From the NCBI GenBank assembly GCA_910579185.1, contig CAJTTG010000001.1:372001-436000 (forward strand): a DNA stretch of 64,000 bases, written 5' to 3'. This document shows, in pieces, positions 52,913 to 61,221 of this stretch. The stretch comes from an uncultured Muribaculaceae bacterium. Lineage in GTDB: Bacteria; Bacteroidota; Bacteroidia; Bacteroidales; Muribaculaceae. Numbering within the stretch: position 1 is the stretch's first letter; each line of letters begins with the position of its first letter. The notes below the pieces were generated by a model that worked only from the letters and a program-made list of their open reading frames with translations, was not told where the DNA came from and ran no database searches. The position numbers were made by a program, and so were the translations under genes.

Positions 52913-54538
52913 ATGAACAAGCGTATTCTATTTGCATTATCGGCCGCCCTGGCGCTGCCGGTCATGGCACAGACAGCAATAGATGCCTATCAATTGTCCC
53001 GTTACGACCTCCGCGGCACGGCACGCTTCATGTCGATGGGCGGTGCGTTCGGCGCACTCGGCGGTGATCTGTCGACCCTCAACCAGAACCCCGGCGGCAT
53101 CGGCGTGTACCGCAAGAGTGAGATCGGTTTCACCCTCGATATCGATATGCAATCAACGCAGACCAAAAGCACTATCGATAAGATCAAAGAGAGCCAGACC
53201 AAGGTGGGAGTCAACAACTTTGGCTATGTAGGGAGTGCCTACACCGGCTCAGACATAATGCCCTTCTTCAACTGGGGCTTCTCATACGGCCGTGTCAACT
53301 CCTTCAACCGCCGTTACCGCGGCAGCGTTGACATGAATGGCTCCCTGTCGAACTACATAGCAGGATTCACCACAGCTGACGGATGGGACTCAGGATATCT
53401 GGAGAGCAGCGAGGCCAACTACTGGGATCGCAACCACGCACCATGGCTGAGCCTTCTTGCCTACAATTCATTCATGATCAATCCGGTTGGCGGAACAACA
53501 AACCAGTACAACGGACTATGGAAAAATGGAGCCACATACGGCGTTTCCGACTTCGATGTAGAGGAAAAAGGGTTTGTAGACGAGTATGAGATCAACCTCG
53601 GCGGTAACTTCAACGACATAGTCTACTGGGGTATCGGCGTAGGCATCACCGACATCGATTACCAGCAGGCCGTTTACTACGAGGAATATCTCAATAATGC
53701 CTGCATTCCTGTGATAGATCAGGGAGGGAATGTGGTTGCCGGACAGCCTCAGCAAACACCCGGAGATGTAGGTTTCGGACTCGACAGCTACAAACATATC
53801 AACGGTACCGGTGTAAATGTAAAAGCCGGTTTGATCGTGAAGCCAATCAATGAACTCCGTTTAGGATTCGCGGTACATTCTCCCACATACTACAACCTGA
53901 ATCAAAGCAATGACGGCATTGTTGACTACGGTTACGGTTATAACACCGATCCGTTGAAGCCCGGCTACACGGAATCACCTATCGAATCCTACAGCTGGAA
54001 ATTCCGCACCCCATGGCGAATGATGGTGAGCGCAGCGGCAGTCCTCGGCTCAAGCGCCATTGTCAGCGTGGATTATGAGTATCGCCCCTATCAGAACATG
54101 GTTACAAAATTTGCCGATGGCGACGATTGCAACGATGTCAATGGCGATATCAAAAACTACTACAAAGCAGCCAACATAATCCGCCTTGGTGCAGAATACC
54201 GCGTCACGCCAAACTTCAGCGTCCGCGCCGGCTATGCCTACGAATCGACTCCTACCGGAGCAGAGGTGCGCAACGACGAAATGATGGTCTACACATCATC
54301 GCCCTACGATACAGGCACAACCCCGTCGTACACGCTTGACAATTCAACGCAGTATATCACATGTGGCCTTGGCTACCGATACAAGAACTTCTATGCGGAT
54401 GCCGCCTACGTCCACAAGTCGCGCACGAGTGAGTTCCATCCCTACACCGGCAGCAACGGATATACCGCAAATCCTTACACAGCCGAAGTGAAGGATAACA
54501 ACAACAGCATAGTGCTCAGCTTAGGCTTCAAATTCTGA
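52913..54538 (+). CDS. OmpP1/FadL family outer membrane protein
   Basis: 541 residues. Signal peptide MNKRILFALSAALALPVMAQ. The N-terminal conserved block DLRGTARFMSMGGAFGALGGDLSTLNQNPGGIGVYR is diagnostic of OmpP1/FadL-type barrels, whose N-terminus plugs the pore. The rest has alternating hydrophobic strands and ends in a C-terminal Phe (LSLGFKF), the usual barrel assembly signal. Relatives take up hydrophobic compounds; substrate unknown here. Confidence 0.9.
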   Translation: MNKRILFALSAALALPVMAQTAIDAYQLSRYDLRGTARFMSMGGAFGALGGDLSTLNQNPGGIGVYRKSEIGFTLDIDMQSTQTKSTIDKIKESQTKVGVNNFGYVGSAYTGSDIMPFFNWGFSYGRVNSFNRRYRGSVDMNGSLSNYIAGFTTADGWDSGYLESSEANYWDRNHAPWLSLLAYNSFMINPVGGTTNQYNGLWKNGATYGVSDFDVEEKGFVDEYEINLGGNFNDIVYWGIGVGITDIDYQQAVYYEEYLNNACIPVIDQGGNVVAGQPQQTPGDVGFGLDSYKHINGTGVNVKAGLIVKPINELRLGFAVHSPTYYNLNQSNDGIVDYGYGYNTDPLKPGYTESPIESYSWKFRTPWRMMVSAAAVLGSSAIVSVDYEYRPYQNMVTKFADGDDCNDVNGDIKNYYKAANIIRLGAEYRVTPNFSVRAGYAYESTPTGAEVRNDEMMVYTSSPYDTGTTPSYTLDNSTQYITCGLGYRYKNFYADAAYVHKSRTSEFHPYTGSNGYTANPYTAEVKDNNNSIVLSLGFKF

Positions 54539-54560
54539 GCATTCACAAATACGAACCATA

Positions 54561-54598
54561 CAAGGCGGAATGTTGCAACAGGACAACATTCCGCCTTG
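54561..54598. terminator. Bidirectional terminator between OmpP1 and lrp
   Basis: A 15-pair stem (CAAGGCGGAATGTTG with its complement, 8-base loop) between convergent genes. Few T follow, but the stem is very stable. Confidence 0.85.
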
Positions 54599-54614
54599 CT
54601 TATGCAGAAAGGGA

Positions 54615-55073
54615 TCAGACTGTGACGATAGACTGCTTGATAGCTTCCATCACGAAAACGCTCTGCACAGAGTCGAGCATCGGCAGCTGCCCGAGCCGTT
54701 CGGTGACAAACAGCCTGTAGGACTTCATATCCGGCACCTGAACCTTCAACATATAGTCAAATCCGCCTGACACATTGTAGCACTCCGACACCTCAGCCAT
54801 CTGCTGCACCTCCCGGGCGAAATCGATATGTATCTCCGTGTTGATATGCCGCAGACGCACATTGCAAAACACCGTGAATCCACGGCCAATCTTATCCTGA
54901 TCGACAACAGCGGTGTAAGACTTGATAACACCCTCGGATTCCAACCTCCGGAGCCGCTCAAACACAGGTGTGGCCGATCGATGAACCTTAGATGCCAACT
55001 CACGCACAGACAGGCGGCCATCCTCCTGCAACGCCCTCAGAATATCGACATCAATTGAATCGAGATCTTTCAT
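54615..55073 (-). CDS. Lrp/AsnC family transcriptional regulator
   Basis: 152 residues from the ATG at 55073 (MKDLDSIDVDILRAL), the family's usual start; an ATG ten codons upstream lies in the operator region. N-terminal helix-turn-helix (LSVRELASKVHRSATPVFERLRRLESEGVI), then the RAM ligand-binding domain (TVFCNVRLR, VSECYNVSGGFDYMLKVQV). Such regulators sense amino acids, often methionine or leucine, as octamers. Divergent from metY-metF-metH, which makes methionine metabolism its likely target. The palindrome over its own promoter suggests autoregulation. Confidence 0.93.
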   Translation of the reverse strand: MKDLDSIDVDILRALQEDGRLSVRELASKVHRSATPVFERLRRLESEGVIKSYTAVVDQDKIGRGFTVFCNVRLRHINTEIHIDFAREVQQMAEVSECYNVSGGFDYMLKVQVPDMKSYRLFVTERLGQLPMLDSVQSVFVMEAIKQSIVTV

Positions 55074-55116
55074 TTGTTCTATATCAACTAATTCCAAATG
55101 CAAATATAGAACAAAT
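55072..55116. promoter_or_regulatory. 13-base inverted repeat over lrp start and promoter
   Basis: ATTTGTTCTATAT (55072-55084) and ATATAGAACAAAT (55104-55116) are perfect complements separated by 19 bases. One arm touches the lrp start codon; the other overlaps the minus-strand -7 box TATATTTGC (55108-55100). Centre-to-centre spacing is 32 bases, about three helical turns, which suits a multimeric Lrp-type regulator. Likely operator for autorepression. Confidence 0.65.
55100..55108 (-). promoter_or_regulatory. -7 element of lrp
   Basis: TATATTTGC on the minus strand, an exact match, 26 bases before the ATG. A TTTG about 18 bases upstream could be the -33. Confidence 0.6.
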
Positions 55117-55192
55117 ATGCAAATAACAAAACACCCAACAGAACATTCAGACCAAATTAACGAAAATATTAGAATAATTCATTGTTTGGGCG

Positions 55193-55201
55193 TAACTTTG
55201 C
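55193..55201 (+). promoter_or_regulatory. -7 element of metY-metF-metH
   Basis: TAACTTTGC is an exact match 26 bases before the metY ATG. No TTTG at 20 bases. A GAATAATTC palindrome (55172-55180) lies where a regulator could act. No SAM or cobalamin riboswitch was seen in the 124-base region. Confidence 0.6.
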
Positions 55202-55227
55202 AGAAAGGACTGATTTAAACAAGAACG

Positions 55228-56517
55228 ATGGAAACAAAGAAACTGCATTTTGAGACGCTCCAACTCCATGCCGGACTGGAGAACAACGCAAATCCGAGCG
55301 GAGCTTGCGCAGTGCCAATATATCAGACCGCAGCTTATATATTCAACGACTCCCAACAGGCCGCCGACCGCTTCGCACTTAAAGAACCGGGCTGTATCTA
55401 CGGTCGTCTGACAAATCCGACACAGGAAGTGCTTGAAAACCGCATCTGCCAGCTTGAGTCCGGAAAAGGCGCACTGGCAGTGGCTTCCGGAGCTGCCGCA
55501 GTGACCTATGTACTTGAAAACGTACTTCTCCCCGGAGATCATATCGTGGCCGCCGACAATCTCTACGGCGGATCATTCAATCTGATCACCCACACCTTGG
55601 CATCGCGAGGCGTGGAATACACCATTGTGGACTTCAACGACTTCGAAGCTGTCCGGAAAGCCATCCGTCCAAACACAAAGATTGTGTACGGAGAAACATT
55701 CGGCAATCCCAACAGCGATGTGACCGACATTGACACAATAGCCAAAATAGCCCACGACGCCAATACACTGCTCGTGATCGACAACACATTCGCCACCCCC
55801 TATCTGCTGCGCCCGATAGAGCATGGAGCCGACATCGTTGTACACTCCGCCACCAAATTCATAGGAGGTCACGGGACAACGCTCGGCGGACTAATCATAG
55901 ATGCCGGACGATTCGACTACAAGGCCAACGCAGACAAATATCCCACAATAGCCCAACCGGATCCAAGCTACCACGGAGCCATATTCGCAGATGCCGCCCC
56001 CGACGCGCCGTTTGTCACACGCATACGCGCCGTTGTCCTTCGCGACGAGGGAGCCTGCATCTCCCCATTCAATGCCTTTCAGCTCATACAGGGCATAGAG
56101 ACACTGTCATTAAGAGTTGAGCGACACGTTGAAAACGCGCTGAAGATTGTGAAATTCCTCGCCTCACATCCGAGAGTAAAAAAAGTGAGCCATCCCTCCC
56201 TTCCGAGCCATCGCGACCACGAATTATACAAAACCCTCTACCCCACCGGAGCAGGCAGCATCTTCACATTCGAGATCGACGGCACACAAGAAGACGCATG
56301 GCAATTCATCGACTCACTTAAAATATTCACCCTTCTGGCCAACGTAGCCGATTCCAAAAGCCTCGTGATCCATCCGGCATCCACAACACATTCACAGATG
56401 TCGCCCGAAGAACTTGCCGAAGCCCATATCACCCCCTCCACTATCCGCCTTAGCATCGGCACCGAACATATCGACGATCTCATCTCCGATCTTGAACAAG
56501 CATTAAATACACTCTAA
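55228..56517 (+). CDS. metY: O-acetylhomoserine sulfhydrylase
   Basis: 429 residues, the long form typical of MetY rather than MetB/MetC (~390). PLP-dependent enzyme of the Cys/Met family making homocysteine from O-acetylhomoserine and sulfide. Motifs: FETLQLHAGLE, CIYGRLTNPTQEVLE, ALAVASGAAAV, LLVIDNTFATP, and the PLP-lysine region VHSATKFIGGHGTTLGG. First in an operon with metF (15-base gap) and metH (24-base gap), giving the whole route from activated homoserine to methionine. Confidence 0.95.
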   Translation: METKKLHFETLQLHAGLENNANPSGACAVPIYQTAAYIFNDSQQAADRFALKEPGCIYGRLTNPTQEVLENRICQLESGKGALAVASGAAAVTYVLENVLLPGDHIVAADNLYGGSFNLITHTLASRGVEYTIVDFNDFEAVRKAIRPNTKIVYGETFGNPNSDVTDIDTIAKIAHDANTLLVIDNTFATPYLLRPIEHGADIVVHSATKFIGGHGTTLGGLIIDAGRFDYKANADKYPTIAQPDPSYHGAIFADAAPDAPFVTRIRAVVLRDEGACISPFNAFQLIQGIETLSLRVERHVENALKIVKFLASHPRVKKVSHPSLPSHRDHELYKTLYPTGAGSIFTFEIDGTQEDAWQFIDSLKIFTLLANVADSKSLVIHPASTTHSQMSPEELAEAHITPSTIRLSIGTEHIDDLISDLEQALNTL

Positions 56518-56532
56518 ACATCCTGCTAAAAA

Positions 56533-57489
56533 ATGGAAAGCGTAGCATCATTCCTGAAATCAGAGCATCCGACAGCACTGTCGTTCGAGATCCTGCCACC
56601 CGTGCGCGGCGGCAGCATAGAGCGCACGCTCGACAGCATACGTCCGCTGATGGAATTCGCCCCGGCATACGTCAATATCACGACCCACCGCAACGAAGTG
56701 ACCTACAACCATGTAGGCGGAGGGTCATACCGGGCATGCACGGCACAGAAACGCCCCGGTACCGTTGCCATTGCCGCATTGCTACGCGAACGATTCGGAG
56801 TGCGGCCGGTGCCACATATTATCTGTGGTGACTACAGCCGCCGTGAGATCGAAGATCAACTGATAGATCTCTCCTACCTCGGGATCACCGACGTGCTTGC
56901 CCTGCGCGGCGACCGCGAGCGCAACGCCGCCACCTTCACCACGAGCCCCGACGGTCACACCCACGCCGCATCCCTCGCCACGCAGATCTGTGACTTCAAT
57001 AACGGACGCATGAGCGACGGATCCACCATGACACCCCCGGCACAACCATTCACATTCGGCGTTGCAGGCTATCCCGAGAAGCATGAAGAGGCTATGAACC
57101 TGCATGTGGATCTCCAGCATCTTAAAGCAAAAGTGGAAGGGGGAGCATCCTACATAGTGACCCAGATGTTTTTCGACAACGCACGTTTTTTTGACTTTGT
57201 GAAAAGATGTCGTGAAGCCGGGATCAACGTGCCTATCGTGCCGGGCATCAAACCACTGACATCACTGCGTCAGATGTCGCTATTGCCACGAATCTTCCAC
57301 ATAGACTTCCCTACCGAGCTGTCAGAACTTCTTCTCCGATGCAAGAGCGACGAAGAGGTGAGGCAGTTAGGCATCGAATGGGGAGCGAGACAGGCAACAG
57401 AGCTGAAAGCAGCCAACGTGCCGAGCATCCATTTCTATGCCATGCACGCAGCCCAGAGCGTGGCCGAGATAGCCCGACGGGTATATTGA
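56533..57489 (+). CDS. metF: 5,10-methylenetetrahydrofolate reductase
   Basis: 318 residues. FAD-dependent TIM barrel making 5-methyl-THF for MetH. Motifs: SFEILPPVRGG, PAYVNITTHRNEV, PHIICGDYSRREIEDQLIDLSYLGI, VLALRGDR, FTFGVAGYPEKHEEA, and TQMFFDNARFFDFVKRCREAGI. It lies between metY and metH and supplies the methyl donor for the last step. Confidence 0.96.
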   Translation: MESVASFLKSEHPTALSFEILPPVRGGSIERTLDSIRPLMEFAPAYVNITTHRNEVTYNHVGGGSYRACTAQKRPGTVAIAALLRERFGVRPVPHIICGDYSRREIEDQLIDLSYLGITDVLALRGDRERNAATFTTSPDGHTHAASLATQICDFNNGRMSDGSTMTPPAQPFTFGVAGYPEKHEEAMNLHVDLQHLKAKVEGGASYIVTQMFFDNARFFDFVKRCREAGINVPIVPGIKPLTSLRQMSLLPRIFHIDFPTELSELLLRCKSDEEVRQLGIEWGARQATELKAANVPSIHFYAMHAAQSVAEIARRVY

Positions 57490-57513
57490 GAGTAAAACGA
57501 AACATGAACGTGA

Positions 57514-60500
57514 ATGACAGAAAGAACGCAACTGCTATATAAATGTATTGACCGGAGAGTCCTGCTGCTCGACGGTTCAATGGGTGTGATGATCCAGAGC
57601 AAAGGCCTCGGCGAAAATGATTTCCGGGGGTCTTTGCTCTCAGAGCATCCGCAACCGCTCAAAGGCAACAACGACATCCTGTGTCTGACCTCCCCCGAAG
57701 TTATCGCCGGCATCCACCGCGAATATCTTGAAGCCGGTGCCGACATCATAGAGACCAATACATTCAATGCCACCCGGCTCTCACAAAAAGAATATTCCAC
57801 CGACCATCTCGTGAGGCAGATCAACACAGCCGGAGCGCAGATTGCCCGAAGAGAAGCCGACAGATATTCCACACCGGAACGGCCCCGTTTTGTTGCCGGC
57901 TCCATCGGCCCGACAGGCATAGCTTCATCAATGTCGGCCGACATCAATGATCCGGCATCACGCCCCATAGAGTTTGCTGAAATGAGCGAAGCCTTCGAAG
58001 AACAAGCAGGGGCACTGATCGACGGCGGAGTCGACATGCTACTCATAGAAACCATCTTCGACTCACTAAACGCCAAGGCAGCAATCGACGGAGCAAAACG
58101 TGCCATGCGCCAACGCAACACTGAGATCCCCTTAATCCTCTCAATGACCGTTTCCGACCGTTCAGGGCGATTGCTCTCCGGTCATACGGCCGAAGCCTTC
58201 CTTGCCATCATAGCCCACGCCGCCCCCCTCGCCGTAGGCTTCAACTGTTCCGCCGGCCCGACCGGACTCGCACCCTTTGTGCGCCGCTTGGCCGCCATAT
58301 CCCCATACCGCACAATCTTCTATCCCAACGCCGGACTCCCGGACTCACTTGGCAACTATTCCGAAACGCCGGAACGCTTTGTCAGCGCCATCATGCCGCT
58401 ACTGCGCGAAGGTACACTCAATATAGCCGGCGGCTGCTGCGGCACTACCCCGGCGCATATCGCACGACTGCGCACCGCAATCGACAGCGAAAGCACGCCC
58501 CACCGTCCCGTGACGGGAAAACGGCCATGGATAGCCGGACTTGATGAATTTGCCGACGACCGCGGATTCATCAACATCGGCGAACGATGCAACGTGGCCG
58601 GAAGCCGCAAATTCCTGCGCCTGATAAAAGAGAAAAACTACAGCGAAGCCGTAGCCATAGCCAGGAAACAGGTTGCCGACGGCGCGATGATCCTCGATAT
58701 AAACATGGACGACGGCCTGCTTGAGACGCGCGACGAGATGTGTCACTTCCTTCGATTGCTGGCAACAGATCCGGAGGTTGCAAGCGTTCCATGGATGATA
58801 GATTCCTCCGATTTCGACACGATAACCAGCGCACTCCGTAACACCCCCGGCCGAGCCATAGTCAACTCCATTTCCCTGAAACATGGAGAAGAGGAATTCA
58901 TCAGCCAGGCCACTATCATCAAAAATCTCGGAGCCGCCACAGTGGTGATGGCATTCGATGAAGAGGGGCAAGCTACAACCTATGAGCGCAAGACAGCGAT
59001 ATGCCGACGCGCCTACGACATCCTGACCACAAAAGTCGGGATGGATCCTCGCGACATCATCTTCGATCCCAACGTGCTTACAATAGCTACCGGCATGCCA
59101 GAACATGACCGCTACGGCTTAGACTTCATCCGCGCCATTGAATGGATCCACAGCAATCTTCCGGGTGCCAAGACGAGCGGCGGACTAAGCAACCTATCAT
59201 TTGCATTCCGGGGAAACAACTATCTGCGTCAAGCCATGCACGCCGTATTCCTCTATCATGCCATACGCGCAGGGCTATCCATGGCCATCATGGATCCATC
59301 GGCCAAAGTCACATTCGATGCCATACCCCCACAACTGCTTGAATTGCTTGATGATGCCATACTATGCCGACGCAAAGATGCCGCCGACAGACTTATTGCC
59401 CACGCGCAGGAATTCTCAGGCGAAACGACCGGCCCGGACTCAACCGATTCCACAGCTGGAGCGGCCGACATCCCGGTTGAAAAAAGACTTGAACAGGCAT
59501 TGGCCAAAGGAGATGAAACCAATCTTGAGGCAGACCTGACAGAAGCCATAGACAAACTCGGCTCGGCCAACGCCGTTGTCGAAGGGCCGCTGATGGCCGG
59601 AATGGAATACGTGGGCCGACTCTTTGAATCCGGCAAGATGTTCCTGCCGCAGGTTGTGAAGAGCGCACGCACCATGCACCGCGCCGTAGAGATCCTACGC
59701 CCGAGCCTCGAAGCAGGAAGAATGGCAGGAAGCCGCAAAGGGACATTCCTTCTGGCCACAGTGAAAGGCGACGTACATGACATAGGGAAGAACATAGCCG
59801 CCGTGGTTCTCCGCTGCAACAACTTCGAAGTCATTGACCTCGGAGTGCAGGTAGAGGCGCAGACAATAGCCGATGCCGTCCGCAACCATCAGCCCGACTT
59901 CATCGGGCTGAGCGGACTCATATCTCCATCGCTCGGCGAGATGGTCAACGTGGCCACCACCTTACGCGAGGCAGGTATCAGCACCCCAATATTCGTGGGA
60001 GGGGCAGCAACATCCGAGCTCCACACTGCATTGAAAATAGCCCCGGCATACGGAGACGGAATCGTGGTACGAGTGGCCGATGCATCCCAGAATCCGGTCA
60101 TAGCCTCCCGTCTGCTCAAAGACAGGCATGGAGAGCGCGAGCGTATATGGCAAGCACAGGAAGCCCTGCGGAATCCGGAAATAGAACCACAGGACACAAG
60201 CCGGAGAGAAGCCGTGCGCCCCATCATAGACTGGGACAAAGAAAAGATAGTCGCGCCATCCTTCACAGGGACAAACACACTGGAAGAGGTGAGCGTCGCA
60301 AAAATCCGTCCGTTCATCAACTGGATCTACTTCTACAACTGCTGGAACGTTACAGGCGGCACCGCAGCCGCAAACGAGCTGCACCGCGATGCCGAAGAAC
60401 TTCTCGAAAGAATAATCGGATCAGAGGCCACAATGAGATGCCGCACCGGATTTTTCAACGCCTATTCCGAGGATAACAACATACATATAGAAACCGACCT

Positions 60501-61008
60501 CGGAGAGGTAGATCTGCCGACCCCACGCCAAAAGCCAACGGAATCGAGAAAAGAATGTCATGCATTGGCCGATTATATAGCTCCGCAAGGATACAATGAC
60601 CATATAGGCTGTTTTGCTGTTACGATCGGGGAAAAACTACGGCAACTAATTTCAGAATCCGATCCACAGACAGACAGCTACGGCCATCTGCTACTGCAAT
60701 CGCTCTGCGACCGACTTGCCGAAGCAACATCGGAATGGCTGCACTATCAGGTCCGTCACGAACTCTGGGGGTATGCACCAGACGAACAGCTTGATCATGA
60801 CAACATACGCCATGTGCGCTATCAAGGGATCCGTCCGGCAGTAGGCTACCCGTCGCTCCCGGATCAGCGGCTCATGCACACCCTCGACCGGTTGCTTGGC
60901 CTGGACGAGATAGGGATCGAAGTGACAGAAAACGGGGCATTATCGCCATCGTCGTCGGTTGCCGGATTCTATATCAGTTGTTCCAAAGCAAGGTATTTTT
61001 CAGTGTGA
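57514..61008 (+). CDS. metH: Cobalamin-dependent methionine synthase
   Basis: 1164 residues, all four modules. Homocysteine domain (1-320): zinc Cys in GFNCSAGPTG and GGCCGTTP. Folate (pterin) domain (about 340-630): NIGERCNVAGSRKF, MILDINMDDGLL. Cobalamin module (about 650-880): DVHDIGKN with lower-ligand His755, then SGLISPSLGEM and VGGAATSELH. Reactivation domain (about 890-1164): RPAVGYPSLPDQ, VAGFYISCSKARYF. B12 must be available, since no B12-independent metE is in the window. The linker before the cobalamin module is acidic and Thr/Ser-rich. No clear terminator follows. Confidence 0.97.
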   Translation: MTERTQLLYKCIDRRVLLLDGSMGVMIQSKGLGENDFRGSLLSEHPQPLKGNNDILCLTSPEVIAGIHREYLEAGADIIETNTFNATRLSQKEYSTDHLVRQINTAGAQIARREADRYSTPERPRFVAGSIGPTGIASSMSADINDPASRPIEFAEMSEAFEEQAGALIDGGVDMLLIETIFDSLNAKAAIDGAKRAMRQRNTEIPLILSMTVSDRSGRLLSGHTAEAFLAIIAHAAPLAVGFNCSAGPTGLAPFVRRLAAISPYRTIFYPNAGLPDSLGNYSETPERFVSAIMPLLREGTLNIAGGCCGTTPAHIARLRTAIDSESTPHRPVTGKRPWIAGLDEFADDRGFINIGERCNVAGSRKFLRLIKEKNYSEAVAIARKQVADGAMILDINMDDGLLETRDEMCHFLRLLATDPEVASVPWMIDSSDFDTITSALRNTPGRAIVNSISLKHGEEEFISQATIIKNLGAATVVMAFDEEGQATTYERKTAICRRAYDILTTKVGMDPRDIIFDPNVLTIATGMPEHDRYGLDFIRAIEWIHSNLPGAKTSGGLSNLSFAFRGNNYLRQAMHAVFLYHAIRAGLSMAIMDPSAKVTFDAIPPQLLELLDDAILCRRKDAADRLIAHAQEFSGETTGPDSTDSTAGAADIPVEKRLEQALAKGDETNLEADLTEAIDKLGSANAVVEGPLMAGMEYVGRLFESGKMFLPQVVKSARTMHRAVEILRPSLEAGRMAGSRKGTFLLATVKGDVHDIGKNIAAVVLRCNNFEVIDLGVQVEAQTIADAVRNHQPDFIGLSGLISPSLGEMVNVATTLREAGISTPIFVGGAATSELHTALKIAPAYGDGIVVRVADASQNPVIASRLLKDRHGERERIWQAQEALRNPEIEPQDTSRREAVRPIIDWDKEKIVAPSFTGTNTLEEVSVAKIRPFINWIYFYNCWNVTGGTAAANELHRDAEELLERIIGSEATMRCRTGFFNAYSEDNNIHIETDLGEVDLPTPRQKPTESRKECHALADYIAPQGYNDHIGCFAVTIGEKLRQLISESDPQTDSYGHLLLQSLCDRLAEATSEWLHYQVRHELWGYAPDEQLDHDNIRHVRYQGIRPAVGYPSLPDQRLMHTLDRLLGLDEIGIEVTENGALSPSSSVAGFYISCSKARYFSV

Positions 61009-61184
61009 TAGCGGCATATAACAGTAAGCCGTCTGTATTGATGTGCAGTGCCGGTGATGGTCCAACGGCACGGAGTGCCATGACCCCGATTCGATGACAC
61101 GATTTTCTGTGGCAGGAGGCAGGAGGGAATGAAATAGGCTAAAAATTGTTAAGGAAAAGTTGTGGAATATCCGAATGCAATGTG
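61009..61184. other. Gene-free stretch after metH
   Basis: About 175 bases with no coding sequence recognised. It holds a weak six-pair repeat GTGCCG (61048-61053) / CGGCAC (61066-61071), too short for a confident terminator, and purine-rich sequence around 61113-61135. No riboswitch consensus was recognised. Confidence 0.5.
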
Positions 61185-61193
61185 TAACTTTGC
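61185..61193 (+). promoter_or_regulatory. -7 element for the chitobiase-C-like protein gene
   Basis: TAACTTTGC matches exactly, 28 bases before the ATG at 61222. A TTG at 61160-61162 is near -33 distance. An in-frame ATG at 61162 lies upstream of this box and was rejected as start. Confidence 0.65.
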
Positions 61194-61221
61194 ATATTGC
61201 AAACCAATTAAAACAATTTCT

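Noticed and set aside
55074..55227. SAM-type riboswitch upstream of metY
   Set aside because: The region is AT-rich, short, and lacks the paired stems and conserved loops; only promoter boxes and palindromes are visible.
61009..61221. Structured RNA or riboswitch between metH and the next gene
   Set aside because: Only a six-pair repeat and purine-rich sequence were found. No cobalamin-box or other consensus was recognised, and the downstream gene is not a transporter or B12 gene.
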